64,000 bases of DNA from Campylorhamphus procurvoides. Taxonomy: Eukaryota; Chordata; Aves; Passeriformes; Dendrocolaptidae. Shown piece after piece: positions 51,655-64,000 of this stretch. A model generated the notes under the pieces. It saw nothing but the letters and a program-made list of their open reading frames with translations. It was not told the origin of the DNA and did no database searches. The position numbers and the translations under genes are program-made. Position 1 is the first letter of the stretch; each line of letters starts with the position of its first letter. Location: NCBI GenBank assembly GCA_013396655.1, contig WBMV01001237.1, positions 1,820,716-1,884,715 on the forward strand, given 5' to 3'.

Positions 51655-53271
51655 CAAGTGATAGACTAACAAAAATAGGAGTGAGTCATATTAGCATTCT
51701 AGGAAAGATCTACGCTGTCTTATATTTAGTTCCAAGAAAATGATGCAACTTTTAAGGAGAGGAAAGAGTGTCACATTACTGCAAGCTAAATATACCCTCA
51801 GTGTCATTACAAAGAATTAGTCTCACTGTGAAAGCACACTGTGGAGTTGAGGACACGACACTTACAATGAAGAATTTTAGAGTGCTCATTCTGCATTATT
51901 TTCTATTAATGCTCAAGATTATTCAAAAGAGAAAGGTCACATTGCTGACAATTCTTTTCACATCATAAGGAGAAGATAAATGTGTGACTAACACTAGGCC
52001 ACTGGGTCACTATGACTCACAAAAAAGAGGAATAATACAGAACCTTCTCAAAACTAGATCAAGAAATTAAATAATGGGAAAAGTGCAGGCAGAAGTCGGG
52101 AAAGCATTTGAAATTCTATAAGCTGGCAAACCACTGCTTGGGACAATTAAAGGTATTTAAGTTTCTTAAGAATTTGGAGTCACAATTTAATTTTCTTACT
52201 GCATTTCAATTCATGATACCCAATGGGTTTCTGTGTCATGGAGTCAGAGACATTAAAATCTAAAGACTACATATTAATTCAGTGAAAGTATCCCTACATG
52301 CTGAAGGAGCAGTGGTGACTTGTGGCATCTGAGATTCACTTCCAGCTCTGAATCATCCTGAATATTGACAAGCACGAGCCCTGTGACATTGCAAACTAAT
52401 TCCTGTAAACCCTCTAAGCTTCCTACCTGGCAGTTCTTTCATTCCTGCACGTATTTTAAGCAGGGGGAATTTGACTTAACAAACCAAGCAACCAAACCCA
52501 CCCAAACCACACACAGCCTGTATCAGATGTGAATGAAACTTCTTCAAACCCTGGTCATTTGTAGATGTGTTGTCAAATGTCCTACCAGTTCAGAGATTAA
52601 AACATTGTATTTTGGAACATCTCTAAGGATGTTAAAGTTAAATTTTTTGTTTTCCTTGCCTATTGCAACCAGGTCTCCACTGTCAGGCTAATAATCACAG
52701 TTTATCCGTTGGGTATTCGAAGTCTCTCTCTGCTTTCTGATTACAGTCTGGTCAGTTAATTTCTGCAGCTTTTCAACTGGCACTAATCAGGAATTAAGAG
52801 CTACCATCAGCTTTGCTAGATACAGATTCCTACTCCCAGTTAGAAAGGATTTTCAAAACAGGCAATTCTTGGCCTTTTCTGATTATCCACAGACAAGCTG
52901 ATAATCCAGTGGCTCGTATTTAGGAAGTCAAGCAGTGAAATAAACAATGTTGATTATAATCTACTGCTCTTTTTTTCTTTTTAAATCAAGAAATAAAGAA
53001 AAAAAACTTAGCATTCTAATCCTGAGACATCTGCTTTGCAGTTGGTCTTTTGATTTTTAATCCAACACGAGAATGGATTTGGGTGAAAATGAAAAGGAAG
53101 GGCAGAAATCCAATAAAAATAGCCCTTTTCAGATGATACATTTACACTGGCCAGTACATTTTACATCTAACAGTTCCTTTTGTGGCAACTAAATAAAGCA
53201 ATTTCAGCCAAGTTTCCTACAATTAAGACAGTGATTAAAGAGATTTTGCAGTTTTAAATAGATGTATTTCA

Positions 53272-53286
53272 GGGGGAGGGAGGGGG
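53272..53286 (+). other. G-rich tract, three G-runs
   Basis: G5-A-G3-A-G5, followed 19 bases later by another GGG. It falls short of the four-tract rule with short loops, so quadruplex formation is only a weak possibility. Confidence 0.4.
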
Positions 53287-55914
53287 AGAGACTCACTAGA
53301 CAGACGGGATGGGAAAAATCTCCTGTGTCTTTGTTTTTCCAGATCTTCTGACTGGAATATAAACACCAAAAGAAAGATCACAGAGTAGTAGAAATTCTGT
53401 TATGACACCAAAAATAGAGTACTTGCAAGTTTGAATATATTCTCATCTTACAATTCCCCTGCACTGGAATTTTCATGAACATTGCTGGGACTCAGATTAT
53501 CGCTTCTTTGAATTGTTCTACCCGCTAATTTTGGCTTAAATCATGTATGAAATGGGTTTGCATAACTCTTCTCAATATTATATCTATACCAGCAGAGCTA
53601 CTGAAAATCCAAATTCTTCTTCCTGCATTGCCTCTGAACCTACTTGAGCTCTTTTTGCTGCTGTCAGGAACATTGCCCTGTCAGATCCCACAGACAGGGT
53701 TTGGGACAAGAATTGCGACAACCCACATGGAAGATCACTGAGGGTAGGAAGGTTAAAGATGCTAAAATATCTTATCAGGCAATAAGTGGCATTTCTTGTT
53801 CAAATGCATAGAGGCCAGTCCTATTTCTCTGCCTACAATATAGCAACTCTAAAAAACTGTACAGATTTTATAGGGCAAAATATATTATATATTTATATAT
53901 TAATAATGTTAAGAGTTTTGTTATCTATTTCTTGCAAAGCTATAATATGGTCTGTGCCCTCACATCGCTTTCATTCAAATACAGACAGTGTCTGTGTAGC
54001 ACTGTTCTCTTTAAGCCTCTGCCTTTAAAAAGTCAAAATAGTATTCTACAGTTTTATTGAATACTAAACAAGAAGATAGATTAAAAAAATAAGCCAAAAC
54101 CCCTGGCTGCAAAGAAAGCCCCAGTCTGAGTGTGACATGCACCACAAGAAGGTTTTGGGAAGCAAATACACAGGTAAAATGTCCCTGCACTATCCTGCAC
54201 TCCCACTGAGCCAGGAAATGGAAATGCCCTGGTGAGGTCCAGCCTCCAAAGCCACCAGGCTGTGTGTTTGGTGGGTCACACACGGTGCCTGCACATGGAC
54301 ACGATGCTCAGCAAACATCAGCCCCTTCAGGTCGAGGTGCTGTGGGGATTCATTGGCTACATGTGGCAAAGCCAGAGGGAAACCAGTGGGGCTGGGCATC
54401 AGTAACAAACTAGAGCAGCATTCAGTGTCCAGCACAGAAGGGAAACAAACAGCAGGTTGGTGTTACTGCTGGGCTTTATCTTTGGGTATCAGCCTCACAT
54501 TTTATGGAGGAACTTGTCTGAAAGTAAGGTAATGCAAAATGTTTCTTGTATTTTTATGTAGTCACCTATTAATTCATTTTAATTTTTTTTTTGAAATCTG
54601 AGCAATTAGAAGGAAAAAGTGGGGAAACTTCATAACACACGTTCTGCTGTGTCCTGTAACCTGCACAAAAAGAATCAAATTTTATCAAATTGTACTACCC
54701 ATTACTTATAGTAATGTGCCTTTTAAATGTCATATCTGCAGCATGGTAAGGTACAATAATTCCCCATTTCAAAAGTGAAAGGTCATTCTTTCATTTTTGG
54801 ACAGTCTCAGGCTTGAAACAAATGGATAAGTTTAATATCCAAGATCAAGTGAAATCTCAGAAAAGCACAAGGAGGATTCTAGCGAGCAGCAAATCCATGG
54901 GCATCAAAGCGGATGAGGAAGAGGCAAATATAAAATGCTTCTGAATGGAGTATCAGGTGTGAAGCAGTTTATTTATAGACGCTGTAACCTTCAGAAAATC
55001 AAACAAATATGAAGAAAACACGTTTGAAAACTCTCAGTAACACTGCCATAATTAGGTATCACTAATCAAATGGTTGAAAAAGCATTACACACATACAAAT
55101 AAATATGTTTTTAAGAAACCGTTATTCTTGAAGACTGAACTGTCAATGACTTTAATGATGTTGCTTATGGAGTGAATCCCAGGGGGACAGGAGATGACTT
55201 AAAGAAGGAGGCACAAAAAGAAACCACAGATGACCACTTGTGAGTAAACAGAGAACACAACCTGGAAGAAAACTTGCTGCAGGGCATAACAAAAGCAATG
55301 ACAAACCCAAGGTTGTGTGCACGCCTTAATTGTGTTAATGAAGTCATTAGTTATGCTATCAGAGAGCTGCATCCTAAAGGATAGTGATGAAACAACATTC
55401 TGCTGTTGGAGAAACTTCCCATGCTGAAGGACAGCAAGGTTCTGTTGTGAAACACTGACTGGGTGTAATGTAGGGTCACACACTCACAACTCCTGTAACA
55501 ACCAGAGAACACAGCTAGCCTTGTCCTTAAATTTTACATGCAAACCTGAAAAACCCTCCCTAGTTCTGCTGCCACCTTGTTGCACAGCAAGGTATGAAGA
55601 GCTGAAATCTCTAGTCACCTGTATTGCTACATAGGAAGATTTTACTTACTTTAAAGCCTGTGTTTGAGTTAGTGTTCCACTCTTTTTATTTAGTCTGGGG
55701 TCCCATCCCCAAAGCTTCAGGATTTGGATGCAACACAGAGAAAAAAGCCAGAAGCAGTCAGGGCTTGGAAAAAACCATCAGAAGGATAATTCTGACTGTT
55801 GCATCTCAGTTCACAGTCTACAGGAGATATGTGATGGAGAGCAAAGATGTGGAATTGTGAATCATCAGCACTGTGGTGGCCTTTAAACTCATCATATTCA
55901 GGTACTTTATCTAG

Positions 55915-56045
55915 AGGGAGACAGAAAAGGAAACAAGGACAGAACAATGATGGAAAGAGATGGAAAGAGTAGCAGAGGATAGAAGAGGAGATGAAATTCT
56001 GTTGGATAACACAATACAGAAATGATCAGAGAAGCAGGAGGAGGA
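55915..56045 (+). repeat. Purine-rich tract with 10-bp tandem pair
   Basis: A long G/A-biased stretch. 'gatggaaaga' is exactly duplicated at 55949-55958 and 55959-55968. The minus-strand open frames across it are leucine/phenylalanine/serine-rich simply because of the strand bias. Confidence 0.55.
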
Positions 56046-59000
56046 TGAGTGGCTGACCTAGTGGGGAAAGTCTTGACACTACTGCAAAGGTTTAGAAGTT
56101 GTATTTTCAAATCGGTGAAACAGCAGCTGGAACTGCAGACATTCAGCAGTGGGAAGATTTCAGTCAATTTTGTATTTTAATTTATCAACAGCTTTCTTTC
56201 AGCATTTCAAACTGAAAAAATATTTAGTTGGATAGTTCTTTGTTGTTTGAAAAGATGTATTATTGTGACTTCATGTCTGTGTAGTGTGAATTTTGTAAAT
56301 TGCACTGGATAGAACAAACATTCAAATCAGTAGCCCTGACTGCTTTTTTTTATTTGTTCCCTTTATTAGACCTGGCACTTAAAAACCCAATAATTATTGT
56401 ATTAATAATAGCACATATTTATAAATTTCTCTCAACATTAGCAAGTTGCCTGCATTGAATAGCTATGCACCACCAAGGTTGTCCAAGACCTGTCCTAAGA
56501 TGAGAGTAAATGCAGTTTAATTCTGAACATGAAGCCAAAACTTCCTACATACAGCACAACCACACAACTTGACTGGCTGATGAAAAGGAAAAATGCATCC
56601 AGTAGCCTGAAAGAGAATAAGACTGGCTTATATTAAATAAAATGATAGCCTGAAAAGTTTCACTGACAATCATAAATACTTCAACAAAAGAGTACGAACT
56701 GTTCCCAGAACTACAAGTGGTTTTAAAATGATGATCACTGATAACTGACAGAAAGGAAAAGAAAGCAGGAAAGAAATAAAAGGATAACAAGAGAAATTTG
56801 AAATCACTGCTCGTATTCCCTTTTGTTCCCATGTGTTCTCAGACCACAAAGGTGAATGTGATGTCGAACCCAAATGTATTGCTTTCTGTTTGGCCTCTGC
56901 TATGCACTCATTATTGCAGGAAGCTTCCCTTCACAGCAGAATGCCAATGCTTTTCCACTGCTACCCGTGGCTCTCAGTGCTTCCTGAGAGCAGCAGTCTT
57001 CTCTTCCTTAACCTCATTTTACACCAGTAAAATCCTCTTGATTTCAGTAGAACCTCTTTTGATTTTTACCAGCATAAACACATGAATCAAAACATCTTTC
57101 CTAGCTTTGCATACCCCAAAAAAATCCCGATTTTAAGTGGACATTATTATCAATACAATACATAAAATATACCAATTGCTAAATGGGAAAACTTAAGTCT
57201 GGATTATTTAGTGTATTAGACTTGGCTGGAGTTCTAGAGAAAGTGCCTGAAGAACAATGCAGAGCATCCCTATTTTATACACCATTGCACAGCACATCTC
57301 CAAATTGCCCTGGAACTCGGCTGCTGCCATAGGGCTCGCTGACATTATTCCTGGGCTCTGGTTCTTCCTAATGCTCTGCTAATCGTTCTGTGCTCTAACA
57401 TGCTCTGGAGGAAAATCTGTATGTTCCCACAAAGTCAAAGAAGTCCCACTAATGAAATTAAGTGAAAGGAATATAATGTATTTTTGTCAATGTGAGTCCC
57501 TAAAGCAAAACTTTGGAGGGTGAAGCACATGTATTATTCAATAGAAAGGCTTTAATTAGTGTTTCTTTAAAATTACTCTGAGAAAGGACTTAAAGAATCA
57601 AAATAGTCCATCAAGATTGTTGAAAGGGTGGCTAGTGAATGTACAAAGAGCTGGCATCACAGGACTGATGCACAGGAAATCTACCTGAAAGTGAAGTAAA
57701 GACAAGTGACAGTAAATCAAGTTCATTTCACAGAACATTCAAGTTCTTTCCAAAGTTGTACATGACAGTAATTTTAAACAAGGTCTGCTATTCATTTTTT
57801 TTCCCAGACTATTTGTAATAATATTACCTGATTCTAAGAATCCTGAATGTACAATATAAAATGGATTTTAAGCAGCAGTAACTCAAAGCCTGGAGAGTGA
57901 AAATGATTAGTTTATTTCAAATAGGCTTGTGCAGAAATAAAAAAAAAATGTAAATCTCTCCCATTTGCAGGTATTGATTTGCAAGCAGCCTGGTGTGTGA
58001 CTATAATTGCTTTAACAGACCATTGTCCAAAGCTTGTAAACATGACTCAACGTCCATCCCTCTTTCACCAGAAGATCCCAAAGCGTATTGATTCCAACCT
58101 CGCCTCTAAATTGAGATAATCTTTTTGGGGATTTCAAACTTCATTTGCTGATTGCCTCTAAGTGACATGGGTTCAACACTGTCACCTGGTGAGTCAAACT
58201 GCCCTGGACAGTTCTGACCCTTCCAGTAGTTGACTTTGCTCCGACACATTGGCTGGCAATGCACTCATTAACTGTAGTGCTGGGTGGGACTTGGACGACT
58301 CGATTCTGACCCAGGGAGTTTTCATCTGCTCCTGAGCAGTGGATTGCTGTGCACTCCTACTGAGTTTCAAAGTAATTTTCGCTTTTGTATTTCCTAATTG
58401 TATGCTTTTTACTTCCTATCAGTCTCCTGGCAGGGCTCCTTTGTGCTGCAGCCAGCAGGTGACACCCTGTACGTGATTCCCCAGAGAGACTCATTGTCAC
58501 TCCTAACTCCTTCTGCAGCGCTGCCTGGTGCCAAGGCTCACTCCCAGCTGCTGTTTAATGTCCTCCCCCTCGTGCTCCACAGGGAAAACCAATTATCATA
58601 CACAGTTAAATACAAGTATTAAGGCTCTGATTTAGGGCTGCCACCTGCCCATGCTCTCCAGTGCAGGATGCACAGCTCAGCCTGAGCCTCCAAAGCACAG
58701 TTTGTCCTTCCTTCTACCAGCTGAAGTCTTTACAACCGTCCTGAGCTCTGAGCTCGTTACTTGGTGCCTGTTAATTAATGCATTGGCAATATTGGTCTTT
58801 CATAATCTGCTATTACCAGGGGTCAGCAAGTCATGATTCTGCACTTTTTGCAACTATTTGAGCTCTGCAGGTGACATGCACAGCAAACCCTGAATTATTC
58901 AATGTCTGGTGTGCGATGGCCCCATCTGACCCTTTACTTGTTTGTAGTGTTGCTGGCTTTTTAATCTTTCAACCACTATATTTCCTGTGAATTCTCAGAA

Positions 59001-61561
59001 GACTTCATCCTACATTACACTGACAAAAAAGCTGCTCCTTGTAGAAGTTTTCATTTAGTTTCTAACAATATATTTTACACTTTTTGGAGCATGACAGAAG
59101 TCGACAAGAAAGTGCCTTCAGGAAAACTGAGAGAACATCCTTCTTATTATCCGTTTTGCTCTTTTAGAAGATCCCAAATCTCGTTGGCCTTTCTTAAATA
59201 TAGAATAAAATAGCTATACTGCAACTGTGCAGTTTATCATTCCTAAAGCTTTTCCAAAATACGTGTCTAATCACAATGGGTCCTGTTCAGCACTCTTTAC
59301 TCATGACTTCCATCAAAGTCACACTTCCATGGGAACGTAGCCCGAGGAAGGAGTGCAGGGTAAGCCAAGGTGATTTTTGCAATCCATTACTGGGGAAATA
59401 CAAGAAAACCTTTTTTTTTTTTCTGTCTTCACATTTAAAGAAAGTTTTAAATGTAAATTGTGCTGAGGCATTATGTTCTTAAGGAAATTATTCTGACGAG
59501 AACAAAACATTAAACAGTCTGAGAGAGATTGAGGCAGTATTGTTGTACTGAGAGATAAATTTTGCAGTTAAGGTAAATTTCCAGTGTGTTCTAAAAAGTG
59601 GTAGGAATGCATAACATTATGCTACACTACAGTCTATAGCTCAGCCCTGTTATGTTCATGCTTGCAGCTAAGAAAACTTCACAGAAATTAGTCTGACATC
59701 ACTGAGATGTGATGAAAGCTCTGATACTCTTGATTTTGTGAGACTATTTGTACACAAATAGGCAAAAAGAGGCACTTTTTTCCTCCTTACTTTAAGGGGT
59801 TTTATTCTAGCTATAGCTGCAGTTCTCCTAGATTTTAAAACCTCAAACTGAATTGCACAGATACTCCTCATGCTACCAGGGCAGGAGAGAATGAACTTCA
59901 TGAAATAAAAACAAAGACAAAGATAAATCTATCCAGCTGCCACGAGGTACATCTTATAAATACATAGATGGTATCTATTCATCATCTTTATTTTATAAGC
60001 TGGTCGAGAAAACCAGGACTTGGAGAACATCACTCAGCTGAGAGTGAACCCTATCGATTTATCTTAATTATGAAAATATGACAGACACTATCTGACAATA
60101 AGTGCAAGTAAGACTGGAAATGAAAGTGATGGACTTCTCTGAATGAAGAATCAGACTTTTATCTGGCATCTTTCAGAGTCGAGTGGCTGCATTTTGCTTT
60201 ACTGCTTCACAGGCATTTCTATTATCTGTAAGAATATGAAATCTTTAGAAAATGGGAAGGCAAACAGATTCAGATTCTGTTCTTTTTTCTTACTATTTCA
60301 TTCTAAATAATTGCATACCTCATGAAATATCAAGCCTAAATTCTGTCCCTTTTCTTAGAATGGAATTCCTTCAAATCTTGAAATTAAAACTCATCTGTAG
60401 AAGAATATCAGAAATAGTTGCAGAATTTGCTTTCACACTTTACTAAACTTGGGTTACTCAATTATTTGGATCATCTATAAAATATTGAATTGGATTTATT
60501 TCTCATGGCTCTCTATTTTGACTAATATAAAAGGAAAACAAGCACATTTCCTTACCATGTATATGAAGGAGAGTTAAGAGCATGAGAAGAGTTAAGAAGC
60601 TTCTTGACAGACCACAAAAAGTTGGTGCATTGAAAATTGTTTGAAAGGTGAGAGAAATGCATATAATGAACTCATTAATGTTCTAATCTGTTAAAGCTTA
60701 AAAATTGCAGAAAATATGTTTGATTGTAATCTTGTAGTGAGAAATGAAGCCAAGCAATGCCTCTTTCTGATGATAACTCAGAGTGTTCATTAAATCCAGG
60801 TACACTATTAAAGTCATTTCATTGCTAAAGAAAAGCTATTCCTGCTGAGCAGTAAATTTGCATGAGGAACTCCAGCTCCAAGGAAAAAATCTTACAAAAC
60901 TCCATAAAAACAAGAACCTAACACCGATGAGATGACAAAACTCTTCCATATTAACATGAGAGGCACATGGCTGAGCTCACCCAGCCTTTGTCGTGGGGAA
61001 ACTAGCACTGCCTTTTGCTGTGCTTTGACCTCAGCAAAGCTGCTGTGTATGAGTTAATTCAAGCAAGAACCATTCAGCAACCAAGAGGGGCACTTGGATT
61101 TGGCCTCTTGGTGGTTGTGTCAAAGGGCTCGTGCTCAGAGTCAGTTCTCTGATAATTCTCCAGATTATCCTCTGCCTGGATTCATTCAGGCATTTCAAAG
61201 TTTCAAGCAGGCTATTTCTAGTCTAAGCCAGGTTAGCCGAACCACTCTTCAATCAGAACTTTAAAGAACACAGAACTGCAGGATTCTACAAGTGCTTTCT
61301 TTGCAGGCATTGCAGGCAGGGCTATAGTAGGGAAATGAGGGATTACAGACCTGTCAGAAGGGGAATGTAAGTGAGGCAGCAACACCTTCAGACTTTGTAA
61401 ACTCCCCTTATTTAGCTGGGTGGAACTTCAGGAAGCATCTAACAACAGGTAAGGGCAGTAAGATTGTCAGTATGATACGTTAATTCCTAGTCCAAATCTC
61501 CTAAAAGAGATTTCAGTATGATTTTTCATCCTATTTTCTTCCAGAGCAAGGTAAAGGTGAA
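56046..61561. other. Noncoding stretch, one exon-like patch
   Basis: AT-rich apart from about 58140-58850. In that block a pyrimidine-rich acceptor-like sequence ends in 'cctatcag' at about 58424 and is followed by a GC-richer frame open to 58622. The predicted peptide is unfamiliar and I see no convincing donor. 57950-58090 is complex sequence that could be conserved. A 12-bp palindrome AAGAAGCTTCTT lies at 60594-60605. Confidence 0.5.
59411..59422 (+). repeat. T12 homopolymer
   Basis: Uninterrupted run of T in otherwise ordinary sequence. Confidence 0.7.
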
Positions 61562-61590
61562 TATACAGCTGAATATAATACAGCTGTATG
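61562..61590 (+). repeat. 15-bp tandem duplication carrying two CAGCTG E-boxes
   Basis: The unit 'atacagctgaatata' is followed by 'atacagctgtatgaa', placing CAGCTG at 61566-61571 and 61581-61586, 15 bp apart. The second forms a perfect 12-bp palindrome ATACAGCTGTAT (61578-61589). CAGCTG is a bHLH-type E-box. Use as a binding site is inference. Confidence 0.55.
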
Positions 61591-64000
61591 AAGAAGGAGT
61601 AAAATCAGTCATATTTCCAAAACTTATAAGCTTTTCCTTCCAGCAGGATAAAGTCTGGTTTGAATGTCTGTATCAGAAAACATCCTGCACACGGATATCT
61701 CATCTATTCTCTTTCAAGAGAAGTCCATTACTTTTTTCACGTCAAACTAAACCAGAGATCCTCAGGGAAATCCATCTCAATGGAGAGTCATTCACACTAC
61801 ACAGCTGAGAAGCTTCTCTTCAGGCACAATGAATCAGGACATACCTAATCCAGTCTCAGGTTTTGCTCTTGGTTTCCAGGTTGTTCTTGGTGCTTCCTAA
61901 GTTTTGCTTCTGGTTTTCCCCTAATTAATGGGTCCCATCTGCTGGGGAAATTCTCCTACTACGTAATACCAACACACAGAGAGTCCTATACAGAACAAAC
62001 TGAGTTCTCTGGAGTGGTTCATTATATTCATTTTGCTAAAAGGGCAATTGTTCTTAAACTGTGAACTGTTGAAGGATAATTAAAGAAAATTGTTTCAACT
62101 TAATAAAATCTTTTTGCTGGCCACCTAAGAATACTCAGTTTTCTCAAGTGATATAGTTCCTTTAAATAATGGAGAACAAGTGAGGTTAATAATCTCTAAT
62201 ATGTGGAACAAGTGGTCAATAATTCACAATAGTAATTACTCTGATTTTTTTTTTTTCCAAAAGCTTGCAAAGTCCTTGATATGGGAACGTAGCTAATGGA
62301 GGCTGAAGACTACCAAGGCACATCTTTTGTTCCAGGTGTAATCAAACTGACACAGATGATTTCCAAATGGCAAGTTCCTATGCCATAAGAAAACAAATAC
62401 AAATACAAAACTCTATGAATTTGTTCATCCATTGTAGGGATTTACACTGTTCCAAATAAACTGTCCCTGGGCTTGACTGGGAATTCATAATGAACAAAAA
62501 TAGATCTTGTTTTCAGCAAACTTTGTCATATTCAAAACTTTGTCATAATTCACAGAACCTAAATCTTGATTTCCCATTTTTCCAGTACATATAATACCAG
62601 GCACTGTCTTGAGAAGCTTTCTTCCTTTTGTTTGCTTGAGCACACTTAAATTTAGGATTTCCCACAAAATGTTCATTAGATGCCCTCTGCTCTTTTTTGG
62701 GATGACTGGTGAGGATGACCAGCAGAATTCTGGAATACATTCATCACCTGTCTTTATCGTTCCAAGCTCTATACATTACAACTTCTGCTGCTGAAATGGA
62801 AGGCAACTTTTCCTTCCCTTCCACTGCTTCATAGTGATTTCCCTTTCAAGAAAAGTGTTCTGATCATCATTCCTGTGCTGACAATTCTCTCCCTCTCCAA
62901 CTAGCAAGGCAACTGATCCATTACACCTCACTTTGATCAACCCACTGTCCTACTCCTGTGAAACAAGGGTGGTCTTGTTTTACCTTAGATTAATCCAGTT
63001 CTAGCTTAACCCACTGAAGAAGCCCCATAAAACAGATGGAAGTAGCAGTGGGACAGCAAAGAGAAGCCTTGGTTTTAATGGCTCTAAGCACAGGCCTTCC
63101 TTAGTCTTTAATGTTTAAATTATTCTAAATATTGCTCTGTAGACATCTGTAGACAACTAGTGAAATAAATGTGTACACACACATCCCTCTGATTACTCAA
63201 AACTGAAGTAATTTCTGCTTCAAATTTGAGAATGAAACTACAGTTTAATTTAACATCATGCTAAGTTTAGCTTAATGTAACCCTTCATTATACAGACACA
63301 CGGAATTACCTGATTTGATATAATTTCATAAAAGGTGTAATTCTCAGCGTACTCCATACCAGTTTGGAGTGCAGCTGAAAAGATGGATCTCTAAGCTGCA
63401 CAGAACATTGAAAAATTAAGTGCTTGAAAATAAATCAATATGGTATTAGATAAAAGAGTGACAGTAATGGAGTGATCTGTAACTTCAGCCATTTCAGTGA
63501 CACATGAATTCACAGTTAAACTCCCTGTTTCATATTGGCTGCCGCCTTAATGATAACCTGGAATGAAAACCAGATAAAGGCAGTTTTGTAAAGCTTTGTG
63601 CACTGACCTCACTCTGCTCCCCCAGAAGTCAATGGTTACACTTCAGTACTGAAAGCAGAGTTTGCCTGTGCAGTTTTGAAAAGCCCATTTTAGGCATCTC
63701 CAGGAGTAGGAATTTGTGAAGAACAGGAATAATTTCATATTCTACCAATGGCTTCAGCTCCTGAGCAAGTGCAGTTTCCTCTGATGCCACTGTAAAATAT
63801 TCATCATCATTCACTATGATAATCAAGCTCCAGTGCTTGGAGTCAGTAAAAGTAGGTAATAGAGTGAGCTAAAAGCAGATAATGACCCTCAATCATCAAG
63901 GGTCATTAATTCCAACAATTTACTAAAATACTTCACTTTTTTGTTGTTGTTCAGCACTTGAAAAGATCCTCAGTTCCATATAAAGCTCCAAATAAATTAT
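61591..64000. other. Noncoding stretch, no gene recognised
   Basis: A 12-bp palindrome GAGAAGCTTCTC is at 61807-61818 and the T12 run at 62245. Short frames only (up to 96 codons, beginning at 61518). Nothing else distinctive. Confidence 0.6.
62245..62256 (+). repeat. T12 homopolymer
   Basis: Uninterrupted run of T in otherwise ordinary sequence. Confidence 0.7.

Larger units (their letters stand above)
44671..55914. other. Long noncoding stretch, no gene recognised
   Basis: Eleven kilobases without an open frame above about 95 codons. Holds two A13 runs, a G7 run at 46766-46772, a CT-rich stretch at about 50930-51080, an octamer at 49403-49410 (minus), a TA-rich patch at 53880-53905, and GC-richer patches near 47940-48180 and 54100-54470. 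Confidence 0.6.

Noticed and set aside
9402..60863. POU octamer ATGCAAAT appears six times (9402, 10533, 22722, 28185, 49403 minus, 60856 minus)
   Set aside because: With about 62% A+T, around four copies are expected by chance on both strands, so there is no real enrichment. Only the clustered ones are kept, at low confidence.
1..64000. tRNA, rRNA, snRNA, CRISPR or endogenous retrovirus copies
   Set aside because: I looked for B-box-like GGTTCRA arms, known snRNA starts, regular spacer repeats, and LTR or polymerase-like motifs on both strands and saw nothing I could support. Decayed copies could escape reading by eye.

Overview
The window looks like nuclear DNA from a vertebrate, most probably a bird. 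The base composition is AT-rich (high thirties percent G+C, judged by eye) and CG dinucleotides are scarce outside a few patches, as in methylated vertebrate genomes. The only interspersed repeats I can name are two 3' ends of CR1 LINEs, both with the 'aaggtcccttccaaccca...attctgtgattctatga' style of tail that is typical of avian (and more widely sauropsid) CR1. I see no Alu-like or other SINEs and no recent LTR elements. Nothing prokaryotic is present: no operons, no ribosome binding sites, no tRNA, rRNA or CRISPR.

I recognise no protein-coding exon in the 64 kb. The longest open frames (about 150-173 codons, on both strands, often overlapping) carry no domain, motif or family resemblance that I can identify, and frames of this size are expected by chance in this much sequence. 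The window is best read as an intergenic 'gene desert' or the inside of a very long intron.

Layout. 1-8.5 kb is AT-rich with TA-rich patches, one 10-bp-stem hairpin (2793-2822) and an enhancer-like stretch near 4.2-4.4 kb. 8.5-9.5 kb holds a G/T low-complexity tract, a 38-bp pure-pyrimidine tract with a perfect mirror repeat, and a POU/homeodomain motif cluster. A degenerate CR1 tail lies at 13.26-13.32 kb. From 17 to 19.2 kb there are GC-richer patches. An unusual three-part degenerate repeat lies at 20.05-20.23 kb. A second homeodomain/POU cluster is at 28.18-28.26 kb. 33.0-39.8 kb mixes GC-richer patches with the best CR1 copy (37.41-37.66 kb). Two strong G-quadruplex-forming motifs lie at 40.84 and 44.37 kb, the second followed by a small minisatellite. 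44.7-64 kb is ordinary AT-rich noncoding DNA with homopolymers, a purine-rich tract (55.9-56.05 kb), one exon-like GC-richer block (58.4-58.6 kb) and an E-box tandem/palindrome (61.56-61.59 kb).

There is no gene set to describe as working together. If the window has a function, the sequence suggests it is cis-regulatory. That idea rests on motif appearance only and needs cross-species alignment. I found no convincing new biological system; the most unusual items are the 20 kb repeat, the two G4 motifs, the polarised G3-4/T6+ tracts and the two homeodomain/POU clusters.
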